Assembly (NCBI GenBank): GCA_001914695.1
Contig: MNCZ01000044.1
Span: 1-52,705, forward strand
Length of the DNA stretch: 52,705 nt
Origin: Gammaproteobacteria bacterium 13_2_20CM_66_19
GTDB taxonomy: Bacteria > Pseudomonadota > Gammaproteobacteria > Steroidobacterales > Steroidobacteraceae
Direction: 5' to 3'
Below the pieces are notes generated by a model. The model was not told where the DNA came from. It was given only the letters and a program-made list of their open reading frames with translations, and searched no databases. Shown piece after piece: positions 25,483 to 33,570 of this stretch (the first letter of the stretch is position 1; each line of letters begins with the position of its first letter). The position numbers and the translations under genes are program-made.

Positions 25483-26628
25483 ATGGTGTCGGCCCGAAAC
25501 ACGCGAATTCCTCGGCTGGTGCGTGACTACGCACTGGCGATCGCGTTCTGGCTTTCCGTCTCAGTGCTCGTTGCGTGGCAGATGTACGGCTTCGAACGGC
25601 TCCTGAGTAAGCCGGTGGTCTTACATGATCTGCTGCTCGTTTATGGGGCACGCTACCTCACGGTTGCGATTCTCACGCCGCCCATCTTCTATCTCGTTGA
25701 GCGTTGGCCGGTGACCGGCGCGGTGCTGCGCCGGACGGCGGGATACGCCCTCGGGTACCTGCCCTTCTCCTGCGCGTTCGCCGTGATCCGCTGGCTGCTG
25801 CTTCCGCCCTGGCGGGAAGAGACCACCAGCTGGGGGCCACGATCGCTCGAGATGCTCTTCGAGCTCCTCTACGGCACTTTTGCCGATGTGCTGCTGCTCT
25901 ATCTGAGTGTGGTCGTCGCGGCACACGCCTATGCCTATTTCGTTCACGGTCAACGCCAGGAGATCGAGCGCCTGGAGCTGCGGCAGAGCCTCGCGCAGAG
26001 CGAGCTGCAGGCGTTGCGCGCGCAGCTGCACCCGCATTTCCTGTTCAACACCCTGCAGGGAATATCGACTCTCATCGAGACCGACCGCGTGACGGCGCAG
26101 GGTATGCTGCGCGCGCTCGCGGCGCTGCTGCGCACCGTGCTCAAGCACGGCAGCGCCGATCTCGTCCCGTTCCGGGAGGAGCTGGATTTCCTCGAGTCCT
26201 ATCTGAACCTGGAGAAGATGCGCCTGGGCAAGCGGCTCGAGATGCGCTGGCAGATTGCGCCGGAGACTCATACCGCGCCGATTCCGCAGCTGCTGCTGCA
26301 ACCGCTCATGGAGAACGCCCTGGTGCACGGGATCGCCAGCTCGCTCGAGGGTGGCTGGATCGAAGTAGAGGCGGCGGTGCGGGACGGCCGGCTCCAGGTT
26401 CTCATCCGTAATACGATCGGCGGCCGCTCACAGCCGGGCCTCGGGGTCGGCATTGCGAATGCCAGAGCGCGGCTCAAGTACCTGTACTCCGACGATGCCT
26501 CCCTGGATTTCCGGCTGGAGCAGGACGGCGCCCTTGCCATCATCTCCCTGACGCTGCCCGCATTCGCGACGGTGGCGGACGAAGACTCGGATGAGCCTGC
26601 GCGCGCCGCGCGCACGAGCGAGTCGTGA
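25483..26628 (+). CDS. LytS/YehU-type sensor histidine kinase
   Basis: This 381-residue inner-membrane kinase has four predicted N-terminal helices (AIAFWLSVSVLVAWQ, YLTVAILTPPIFYL, GYALGYLPFSCAFAVIRWLL, TFADVLLLYLSVVVAAHAYA) and a short coiled coil. The His_kinase domain carries QLHPHFLFNTLQ, with His185 the phosphorylation site. LLLQPLMENALVHGI (N box) and LGVGIANARARLKYLY (G box) complete the ATPase. There is no periplasmic loop large enough for a ligand domain, so sensing is probably intramembrane. Its stop overlaps the response-regulator start by one base (TGATG), indicating coupling. Confidence 0.93.
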   Translation: MVSARNTRIPRLVRDYALAIAFWLSVSVLVAWQMYGFERLLSKPVVLHDLLLVYGARYLTVAILTPPIFYLVERWPVTGAVLRRTAGYALGYLPFSCAFAVIRWLLLPPWREETTSWGPRSLEMLFELLYGTFADVLLLYLSVVVAAHAYAYFVHGQRQEIERLELRQSLAQSELQALRAQLHPHFLFNTLQGISTLIETDRVTAQGMLRALAALLRTVLKHGSADLVPFREELDFLESYLNLEKMRLGKRLEMRWQIAPETHTAPIPQLLLQPLMENALVHGIASSLEGGWIEVEAAVRDGRLQVLIRNTIGGRSQPGLGVGIANARARLKYLYSDDASLDFRLEQDGALAIISLTLPAFATVADEDSDEPARAARTSES

Positions 26629-27407
26629 TGCGCGTCCTGGTCGTCGACGATGAGCCTCTCGCGCGGGCTGCTTTGACGGAGCTGCTGTCGCAGAGGTCCG
26701 ACGTGGAGAAATTCGACGTCGCCGAGGATGCGCACGAGGCCCTGGCGACGCTCCGCGCCCACCCGTACGACGTTCTGCTGCTCGACATTCACATGCCCGA
26801 TCTCTCGGGATTGCAGCTCATCGAGCGGCTCAGCAAGCAGGACGGGCCGATGCCGTCGGTCGTCTTCATCACGGCCTACCAGGAGCACGCCGTCGAGGCG
26901 TTCGAAAAGCGCGCCGTGGACTACGTTCTGAAGCCGTTCGACCCAAAAAGGGTACACGAGGCTCTGGACGTGGCCGTGCGGCGCTCGACTCAGGAGCGTG
27001 CCGCGCGGCTGCTCGAGATGCTGGGCGATCTCAATCTGCGAGCCGAGCGCACGACGCGGATAGCGATCAAGGACAAGGGGCGCGTGGTGTTCGTCGATTC
27101 AGGCGAATTGATCAGCGCCGAGGCGCACGGCAACTACGTACTGCTGCAGCAGAAATCGGGCTCCTATCTGCTGCGGGAGACGATCTCTGGAATAGCCGAG
27201 AAGCTCAGACCCTACGGGTTCATCCGCATCCACCGCTCGGTGCTGGTCAATGTCGCGTTCGTCGATACCATCCAACCGGGCGCCGGCAGCGAATATCTCC
27301 TGCGCACCAAGACCGGCAGGCAGTACCACGTGACGCGCACCTACCGAAAGAACCTTCGCGGGCTTGCGCAGTTCTGGATCGGCACCGAAGGCTTCGATTC
27401 CGACTGA
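26628..27407 (+). CDS. LytTR-family response regulator
   Basis: This 259-residue protein has an N-terminal receiver (MRVLVVDDEPLAR; acidic Asp8/Asp9; phosphoacceptor Asp53 in LLDIHMPDLSG; switch ITAY; Lys in YVLKPF) and a C-terminal LytTR DNA-binding domain (DSGELISAEAHGNYVLL, YGFIRIHRSVLVN, GRQYHVTRTYRKNL). It is the partner of the upstream kinase. The ATG at 26628 overlaps the kinase stop; a GTG directly before it is a trivial alternative. LytTR regulators bind paired direct repeats and commonly control neighbouring receptors or exported proteins, here the divergent TonB receptor and the following gene. Confidence 0.94.
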   Translation: MRVLVVDDEPLARAALTELLSQRSDVEKFDVAEDAHEALATLRAHPYDVLLLDIHMPDLSGLQLIERLSKQDGPMPSVVFITAYQEHAVEAFEKRAVDYVLKPFDPKRVHEALDVAVRRSTQERAARLLEMLGDLNLRAERTTRIAIKDKGRVVFVDSGELISAEAHGNYVLLQQKSGSYLLRETISGIAEKLRPYGFIRIHRSVLVNVAFVDTIQPGAGSEYLLRTKTGRQYHVTRTYRKNLRGLAQFWIGTEGFDSD

Positions 27408-27418
27408 CGGGAGGAAAG

Positions 27419-28039
27419 ATGCAAGCATTGCACGCTGCTCGGAAGTACCTTTTGCCGAGTGCGCTGACTGTGACGTTGTGCGCGGCAGCCATAGCGGCCC
27501 GAGCGAGCTCGGGCGATGCAACAGCCGGACCCCGGGAAATGACCAAGGAACGGGACGGCCAACACGATTTCGATTGGGACATCGGTACCTGGAGGGTTCA
27601 CATGAGGCGCCTCCTGCATCCGCTGACAGGCTCCACCACCTGGGTCGAATACAACGGTACCGACGTCGTTCGCAGCGTCTGGGACGGACGCGCCAACCTC
27701 GGCGAAGTCGAGGTCGAGGGCCCGGCAGGTCACTTCGAGCTCCTGACCCTGCGCCTCTACAACCGCGAGGCCCATCAGTGGAGCATCAATATTTCCAGCA
27801 GTGCGACGGGTACCCTGAGCCCACCTGCGATCGGCGAGTTCAACAGCGGACGCGCCGAGTTCTACGATCAGGAATCATTCAACGGCAGAACCGTTCTGGT
27901 TCGATTGGGCATCTCGGACATCACTGCGGATTCGTGCCGTTTCGATCAGGCGTTCTCGGCTGACGGCGGCAAGACCTGGGAAGTGAACCTGATCGTTACG
28001 GAGACGCTGATGAAGGGCGAACCTGACAAAGCGCATTGA
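27419..28039 (+). CDS. Exported hypothetical protein downstream of LytTR system (DUF1579-like)
   Basis: This 206-residue protein has a signal peptide ending near AAAIAARA. The mature part starts with a charged stretch and then HDFDWDIGTWRVHMRRLLHP and RLYNREAHQWSINISSS, which resembles the small lipocalin-like beta barrels of DUF1579-type exported proteins. It begins 11 nt after the response regulator with GGGAGG as ribosome site, so it is probably in the same transcript. The role is unknown. Binding of a small hydrophobic ligand is suggested by the fold guess only. Confidence 0.7.
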   Translation: MQALHAARKYLLPSALTVTLCAAAIAARASSGDATAGPREMTKERDGQHDFDWDIGTWRVHMRRLLHPLTGSTTWVEYNGTDVVRSVWDGRANLGEVEVEGPAGHFELLTLRLYNREAHQWSINISSSATGTLSPPAIGEFNSGRAEFYDQESFNGRTVLVRLGISDITADSCRFDQAFSADGGKTWEVNLIVTETLMKGEPDKAH

Positions 28040-28070
28040 GCTTCGAGACCCGTCTGTGGCGCCGCCTCCG

Positions 28071-28715
28071 TCATGCCGCGACCCTGAAGTCTCCAATCTG
28101 CGCATCGAGCGCGCGCTTGAAGGCCGGCCGCGACGTGCAGCGCGCGACATACTCCGCGAGACGCTTGTCGCTGGAGACAATGTCGGTGTGCTTGAGGATG
28201 CGCAGCACCGTCGTCATCATGAGATCGCCGGCCGTAAACCGGTCGCCATCGAGGAAGGGCTTGTCGCCCAGCGACCTGGACAGCGCAGACAGGCGCCTCT
28301 GAACGAACGCCACAGCGCCCGGGCGGCGCAGCTTCGCCCACTCCTCGTTGGCGTAGAACAGGTCGATGAGGGCGACATTCATCACGAAGGGCTCGATCGA
28401 ATTGAGCGCTGCAATGAGCCACTGCACTGCGCGGGCACGGGCGCGGGAATCCTTCGGCAGGAGCGCCTCGCTGCGCTCGCCGATGTACAGCACGATGGCT
28501 CCGGACTCGAACAGAACAGCGCCGTCTTCCTCGAGGATCGGCACCTGGCCGAAAGGCTGCAGAGCGCGGTACTCCGGCCTGTCCTGATCTCCCTGCTCGA
28601 GAAGGCGTGTTTTGTACGGCAGGCCCGCTTCCTCCAGCGCCCAGCGCGCGCGCAGGTCGCGTACCTGACCCCGGGCTGATTCAGGGACCCATTTGAAGGC
28701 GGAAATCGTGATCAC
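28071..28715 (-). CDS. Glutathione S-transferase family protein
   Basis: This 214-residue cytoplasmic protein has an N-terminal thioredoxin-like domain (RARWALEEAGLPYKTRLLEQ, then FGQVPILEEDGAVLFESGAI with the cis-Pro and Glu-Ser glutathione contacts). An all-helical C-terminal domain follows (GDKPFLDGDRFTAGDLMMTT, the family N-capping box region). The first-strand catalytic residue is not the standard Ser/Tyr/Cys in an obvious place. The start is GTG at 28715 with GGAGT seven bases upstream. A LysR gene lies upstream in the same direction, 242 nt away, and may regulate it. Confidence 0.92.
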   Translation of the reverse strand: MITISAFKWVPESARGQVRDLRARWALEEAGLPYKTRLLEQGDQDRPEYRALQPFGQVPILEEDGAVLFESGAIVLYIGERSEALLPKDSRARARAVQWLIAALNSIEPFVMNVALIDLFYANEEWAKLRRPGAVAFVQRRLSALSRSLGDKPFLDGDRFTAGDLMMTTVLRILKHTDIVSSDKRLAEYVARCTSRPAFKRALDAQIGDFRVAA

Positions 28716-28957
28716 GTTAGGCACTCCTATCCATTCTATAAATAAGTTGCCCGCCACCATCTGACGGCGTGCGACCGCTCGCACAGCGCAGCCAAAGCTA
28801 ACTGACTGTCCGCGGCCGTCAGACCCGCGTATATGACACGACGAGTGACGGGTCGAGTTTTCGACATCAGGGCAGCGAAAAAAGATCACTTCACCGCAAG
28901 CCTGGCCTAAGCTCGCACGCCTCGCACCCCTCGCACCAGCCGCCGACGGCCGGCTCG

Positions 28958-29980
28958 TCAAGCGCGTGCCGCGCCAGCCTCGGGTGGCGACGGAAAACCG
29001 GCGCACTCGCTCACCAGCCATTCCCGGAAGGCAGCGACCTTCGCCAGCGCAAGATGCGCCGGGGGACACACAAAGTGGTAGGCGTGTGCCGAGCGCACTG
29101 GCCGACCGGCGACCGCGAGTCGACCCATCGCGACTGGGTCGGCGACCAGAGACCAGCGCGAGAGGGCGAGTCCATGCCCGGCTTCGGCGGCCCGCACGAT
29201 GGCAATCGCGTCGTCGAAGGCCGCGCCGGAGCTCGGCCACACTTCGTCGGGTCCCCCTTCCAGCAACCAGGCCGTCCACGGCTCATAGGTGCTGTGCAGG
29301 AGCTTGTAGTGCCTGAGATCCCGCGCCTCGGTGACCAGACCATGGCGCTGCAGCAGCTGAGGCGTGCCCACCGGGACCAGCCACTCGTCGAAGAGCTTCT
29401 GCGCGTGCAGGCGGGGCCAGGTCCCCCCACCAAAGCGGATCCCGGCGTCCATTCCGGTCTTGACGAAATCGACGAGCTCGGTGGAGGTGTGGATCTGCAC
29501 GTCGATGCCCGCGTGTTGCGACGTGAAACTCGGGAGTCGCGGCAGGAGCCACTGCGCGAGGAAGGAGGCGATGGTCGTCACGCGCAAGGGCCCGGAGCCG
29601 CGATCGGCCCGCGCCTCGTCGATCGCACGCTCGAGATCGGCGAGCGCCTCCTCGACCTTCGGCCGCAGCAGCGCGCCCTGCGGGGTCAGCTCAACCTGGC
29701 GCCCATTGCGGCGAAAGAGCGGCACGCGCAGATACTCCTCGAGCGCCTGCACCTGCATGCTGGCGGCGCTCGCGGTGACGCCGAGTGCGTCGGCGCCGCG
29801 GGTGAAGCTCTTGTGTTCGGCCACTGCGACGAAGACCCGCAGGCTCGCGAGCGGCGCCCGCCGATACGCCGTGCGGGGTGCCGAAGGCGCGGTCGTACGG
29901 CGGGGAGCCCGGCCCGCCCCGGGCGTCGGCTCCGGCGGCGTCGTGCCCTTCTTTCCACGATGGGTTGCGCGTATCGGCAC
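28958..29980 (-). CDS. LysR-family transcriptional regulator (GcvA-like)
   Basis: This 340-residue protein has a helix-turn-helix (LASLRVFVAVAEHKSFTRGA, ALGVTASAASMQVQALEEYL, then VPLFRRNGRQVELTPQG) and a LysR substrate domain of GcvA/DsdC-like type (LRVTTIASFLAQWLLPRLPS). An N-terminal extension of about 43 residues rich in Arg, Thr and Pro precedes the HTH; a later start is possible but no in-frame Met exists before the HTH core. The target is unknown. The glutathione transferase gene downstream is the closest candidate. Confidence 0.9.
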   Translation of the reverse strand: MPIRATHRGKKGTTPPEPTPGAGRAPRRTTAPSAPRTAYRRAPLASLRVFVAVAEHKSFTRGADALGVTASAASMQVQALEEYLRVPLFRRNGRQVELTPQGALLRPKVEEALADLERAIDEARADRGSGPLRVTTIASFLAQWLLPRLPSFTSQHAGIDVQIHTSTELVDFVKTGMDAGIRFGGGTWPRLHAQKLFDEWLVPVGTPQLLQRHGLVTEARDLRHYKLLHSTYEPWTAWLLEGGPDEVWPSSGAAFDDAIAIVRAAEAGHGLALSRWSLVADPVAMGRLAVAGRPVRSAHAYHFVCPPAHLALAKVAAFREWLVSECAGFPSPPEAGAARA

Positions 29981-30165
29981 GGGTCGATGCTGACTGATCC
30001 TCCCCTGGATTGCCGATCATACGCCCGGAATACCGGGCGCCCTCGGCTGCACCCTCCCTTCAGCGGCGCTTAACGGCCCTTCAGCTCTTTTGACGGTGCG
30101 CCTCCCCTCGACGCTCACCATTGCACTCGAGTCGTAACCACCTGACCCACTAGAGGAGAGCCATC

Positions 30166-30348
30166 ATGAACGTCAGCCGTGTAGTCAGTCTCGCAGCCGC
30201 GCTCGTCATCACCGCAACCGAGTGGGCGGCATTTTCCACCCTGCCACTGCATACTCAGGCGGTGCGGGCCGCTGCCGCCCCCGTTGCCCGCGACGCGCTC
30301 GACCCTGAGTTGCCGGTGATCGTCGTCACGGCACGTCGTCCGTCGTGA
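30166..30348 (+). CDS. Small exported peptide ending in a TonB-box-like motif
   Basis: This 60-residue product has a signal peptide (MNVSRVVSLAAALVITATEW to about residue 30). Its mature part, about 25 residues, ends LPVIVVTARRPS, which closely resembles the TonB box consensus (E-x-V-V-V-T-A-x-R) at the start of TonB-dependent receptors. The ATG follows AGAGGAGAGCCATC, a strong ribosome site. There is no plug or barrel behind it, so it is not a receptor fragment of normal form. Its function is unknown; one idea is that it engages TonB, which is speculation. Confidence 0.6.
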   Translation: MNVSRVVSLAAALVITATEWAAFSTLPLHTQAVRAAAAPVARDALDPELPVIVVTARRPS

Positions 30349-30364
30349 CGGGAGAGAGCCGCGG

Positions 30365-32032
30365 TCAGGCCACTTCGCTGCGGGCCGCCGCGACGGCGGG
30401 CAAGGTGACGGTGAAGCGCGTGTATTTCCCGGGACGCGTGCTCACCCCGATCCTGCCGCCCAGGCCATGAACCGCGCGGGCCACCTCATCCATGCCGAGG
30501 CCGCGGCCGATGTCGTTGGTAGGTTTCTTCCACGTGGAAAACCCGGGGCGGAAGATCATGGCGACGGCGGCGCGGCTGTCCATGGCGGCCGCTTCCTCGA
30601 GGCCAAAGAGCTGCTGACGGAGCGCCGCCTGCTTCAGCGACTCTGCACTGATTCCGACGCCATCGTCCTCGAAGACGAGTTGGTATCCGTCGGCGGCGGC
30701 CGCGAAGGTGATCTTGATCGTGCCGGTCTCGTCCTTGTTCTCGGCGCGGCGCACTATCGGACTCTCGATGCCGTGCATGGCGGCATTGCGCAGCATGTGA
30801 ATCAGGCAGCTCTTGATCGTGGCGAGATAGGGGCCGGGCACCTTATCCAGGCCGACGACCGTCAACGCCAGGCGCTTTTCGTGCTCCTTCGCGAGGATCT
30901 CCGTGATCCCCGGAAGGGTGGCGAACTCTTCCGCGCTACGCGGGCTCGCCGCCTCGGCACGTCGAGTCGCGGACTCGGCGCGCGGACTCGCGGACACGGA
31001 CGTGGGCCGTTTCGAGCGCGGCGTCTTGCTCGCCGCTTCCGACTGCGGCTTCCTTGCGAACACGGCGGCATCGGCAATCGCGGTCGACCCCGTCGTCTCT
31101 TTCTTGACGACTGCGAGCCGGGTGGCCACGTCACGCACGACCGTCAGGTGGGCGAGCAGCTCGTCGAGTTTCAGCACCATCGGGAAAAAATCGGCCCCCG
31201 ATAGGCGTGGCGCCTTCCTGCACTCGGTCACCAGCTCCTCGAGGTGCTGCAACCGGGCGGCGATGCTCTTGAGGTTCAAGGCCGAGGCTTCGCCCCTGAG
31301 CGACTGGAACTGCTGGGAGAGACCGTGCAGCTTATCGCGGAACTCTCCATCGCTGCGCGCCGGCTTGCGCAGCATCGTGTTCACGATCTCGAGACCCGTG
31401 TCGGCGGTCATGAGAAAGGCGCCCAGCCGCAGCGGATCGACCTGAATCAAGTCGAGCATCATCTCGACGTGCGCGTTTGCATCCTGTGGCGATTCCTGCA
31501 CTCCCCGTGTCTCCCGGGCGAGCATGACTGCGGCAGTGGCATCGGTCACGCTGCACAGGATGTGCTTGACCCCCTGCGGGCCCATGACGCGATTGAAGGC
31601 GAACTGCAGGAAACGACTCTCCCTGCCGCCCCGAGCCTTGTCCGGCGCGATTTCGAGCTCACTGAGTGGGTTGATGTCCTTGATCAGGTGCTGAGCGCGC
31701 TCGCCCCAGAGCAGCTTGATGTACTTCTGCGCCGTAGCCAGGGTATCGGGCGTTACCAGGTCCTTCAGCAGGTCTTCGAACGACAGACCGCCAAGATCCG
31801 TGCGGCCAAACAGGCGGGACAGCGCGTCGGACCACACGCCCGTGATGCGGTGCTCGGCGTCGAGAAGGAATACTCCTTCCTGGACCGTCTTCAGAATCTC
31901 GCGGGTCTGTTCCTGAGCTTCGAGAACGGTGCGCTGGAGACGCGCACGGGCAAACTGCAGGTACGCTGCGAGCGCGCCCAGGGCGACTACCAGAAACCAG
32001 CCGACTGCGCCTGCCGACGGCACCGAGAGCAT
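30365..32032 (-). CDS. CheA-like membrane histidine kinase with PAS and degenerate HPt
   Basis: This 555-residue protein has one N-terminal membrane helix, a PAS domain (ILKTVQEGVFLLDAEHRITG, about 45-165), an HPt-like helical bundle (about 190-290) and a CheA-type ATPase (HMLRNAAMHGIES, EDDGVGIS, IFRPGFST, GRGLGMDEV). In the HPt the usual H-S-I-K-G becomes Q-S-L-R-G, so the phospho-accepting His is Gln243. No CheW-like regulatory domain follows and no response regulator is adjacent. AGGAGGAG abuts the ATG; a GTG at 32023, nine bases farther, is better spaced and may be the true start. It may act in trans or as a pseudokinase scaffold. Confidence 0.83.
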   Translation of the reverse strand: MLSVPSAGAVGWFLVVALGALAAYLQFARARLQRTVLEAQEQTREILKTVQEGVFLLDAEHRITGVWSDALSRLFGRTDLGGLSFEDLLKDLVTPDTLATAQKYIKLLWGERAQHLIKDINPLSELEIAPDKARGGRESRFLQFAFNRVMGPQGVKHILCSVTDATAAVMLARETRGVQESPQDANAHVEMMLDLIQVDPLRLGAFLMTADTGLEIVNTMLRKPARSDGEFRDKLHGLSQQFQSLRGEASALNLKSIAARLQHLEELVTECRKAPRLSGADFFPMVLKLDELLAHLTVVRDVATRLAVVKKETTGSTAIADAAVFARKPQSEAASKTPRSKRPTSVSASPRAESATRRAEAASPRSAEEFATLPGITEILAKEHEKRLALTVVGLDKVPGPYLATIKSCLIHMLRNAAMHGIESPIVRRAENKDETGTIKITFAAAADGYQLVFEDDGVGISAESLKQAALRQQLFGLEEAAAMDSRAAVAMIFRPGFSTWKKPTNDIGRGLGMDEVARAVHGLGGRIGVSTRPGKYTRFTVTLPAVAAARSEVA

Positions 32033-32282
32033 CTCCTCCTGTCCGGGTGAGGCCGGGGCCGAAGCACCGGCACTGCCTCAGTGTCTGAGGGTAGATACAC
32101 ATCCGGGCCACGGCCTTGCTTAAGTTCACAGAGTCGCGAGCTCTCGACGACCTTCGGCAGCGCAGTGCTCAGGACTCAGAACCAGGCCACAGAGCACGCG
32201 GGCCCAACTGCGCCCCTCAATGGCGCCACCGATCGCCGCGCGGCGTTATGACAAGCGGACTTGAGAGCGCGAGGCGCGACGG

Positions 32283-32663
32283 CTATCTCACGCTGCGCTG
32301 CACGTCGACCGTAAAGATCCGCGCGTCTTTGCGCATAGCCTCGACCACGGCCTGGCAACCGACGTCAGGGCCAGACCCGGTGAGGTCGACCATGATGACG
32401 GAAGCGTTGTCCAGGTCCTGCCTCCGCAAGCTCAGCCGGTAGCCGGGATGATCGCGCAGGAGCGAGCTCAGGGTCCCCGCATCGCTCGGGTTCGTGACGT
32501 CCGGGGTCAGCTCGACACGCAGCCGCATGTCGCATCGTACCGGCGGCGCTGCCGGCGGAGCCGGCGCGGCATGAGCGGGAATGCCGGCGGCAGTGAGCAC
32601 CGTCAATTGCGCGACGCCGATCAGCACTGATGTGGCGCGAGCGAGCCATCGGTTCCTGTTCAT
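32283..32663 (-). CDS. Small exported hypothetical protein
   Basis: This 126-residue protein has a signal peptide (MNRNRWLARATSVLIGVAQL to about residue 33, ending AHA). The mature domain of about 90 residues has MRLRVELTPDVTNPSDAG, HPGYRLSLRRQD and two cysteines (VRCDM, DVGCQAV) that could form a disulfide. The ATG follows GGAGA. There is no family I recognise. It lies upstream of and in the same direction as the CheA-like kinase, 250 nt away. Confidence 0.6.
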   Translation of the reverse strand: MNRNRWLARATSVLIGVAQLTVLTAAGIPAHAAPAPPAAPPVRCDMRLRVELTPDVTNPSDAGTLSSLLRDHPGYRLSLRRQDLDNASVIMVDLTGSGPDVGCQAVVEAMRKDARIFTVDVQRSVR

Positions 32664-32904
32664 GAGCGTCTCCGCGGACATCGACCGCCCTCGGTCGTTG
32701 CGCCGACTCTGCGCGGGAGCGGTAAACGGCGTATGTCGCCCCCGGTGCGCGGCGTTTCGACCGAAACAATCCCGAGCGCCGAAGGGGCAGGTATTGCAGC
32801 TGAAACCACCGGACCGCGCGGTGAAATCGTCTCCACGACATCGCCTGACATAGTTGAGCCTGGAAACCGAGTGGCGCCGCCAAAAGCTCAGCAGGTGATG
32901 CGAA

Positions 32905-33108
32905 ATGAGGAACTTGCTCTTTTTTCTTCTTGGGTTGGCGGCCACGTTGATCGTGGGATTCGCCTCCGTGAGCCCGGTGCACCTGGCTGAAACGGGCGCT
33001 CCGCAGAATGCGCCGAGGATCGCCGTTGTTACCCCGGGGACCGCTGCGATCACTCCGCTGCCAGCGGATCCGAGAACTACCGATGGGCGCGATGGCCGCC
33101 GTGAGTGA
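32905..33108 (+). CDS. Small membrane-anchored or exported peptide
   Basis: This 67-residue product begins MRNLLFFLLGLAATLIVGFA, which is either a signal peptide or an anchor. A Pro/Thr-rich tail (ITPLPADPRTTDGRDGRRE) follows. AGGTGATG lies upstream of the ATG. No homologue comes to mind. It is convergent with the GNAT gene, with 5 nt between stops. Confidence 0.5.
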   Translation: MRNLLFFLLGLAATLIVGFASVSPVHLAETGAPQNAPRIAVVTPGTAAITPLPADPRTTDGRDGRRE

Positions 33109-33113
33109 GGGCC

Positions 33114-33566
33114 TCAGACGTCGTGGCTGTAGACGATGAACCCGTGGTGCCTGGCTATGCGCTCGTAGAGTCTACGGCCCGGAGTATTGGACTCCTGGGT
33201 TTGCCAGTACACCCGCTTCAAGCCGGCCCGACGGGCCTCGGCATAGGCGCCCTCGATCAGCGCTCGCGCGATCCCATGACCGCGTCGCGCGGGTGTCGTG
33301 TAGAGATCCTGCAGGTAGCACACCGGCTCCACGCGAGTCGTGCTGCGGTGATAGAGATAATGAGCCAGCCCTTCCAATGAGCCGCCCGCATCCGCTACCA
33401 GTGCGAACACGGGCTCGCCCGGGTCGAAGAACCGCTTCCACGTCGTCTCCGTAATCGCCGGATCGAGCGCGGTCGCGCCGGCGCGCCCGTAAAACTCGTT
33501 GTAGCCGTCCCACAGCGGAAGCCATGCATCGTAGTCGGTCGGTCGAACGGGTCGGATTTCAATCAC
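33114..33566 (-). CDS. GNAT-family N-acetyltransferase
   Basis: This 150-residue protein starts at GTG (VIEIRPVRPTDYDAWLPLWD). The acetyl-CoA motif A is visible as LQDLYTTPARRGHGIARALI (Q/RxxGxG/A variant R-R-G-H-G-I-A), followed by WQTQESNTPGRRLYERIARH, typical of motif B. The substrate is unknown; the N-terminal form resembles amino-acid or small-molecule GNATs. It begins 4 nt after the DedA-rhodanese stop codon and is probably translated from the same transcript. Confidence 0.88.
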   Translation of the reverse strand: MIEIRPVRPTDYDAWLPLWDGYNEFYGRAGATALDPAITETTWKRFFDPGEPVFALVADAGGSLEGLAHYLYHRSTTRVEPVCYLQDLYTTPARRGHGIARALIEGAYAEARRAGLKRVYWQTQESNTPGRRLYERIARHHGFIVYSHDV

Positions 33567-33570
33567 AGGC

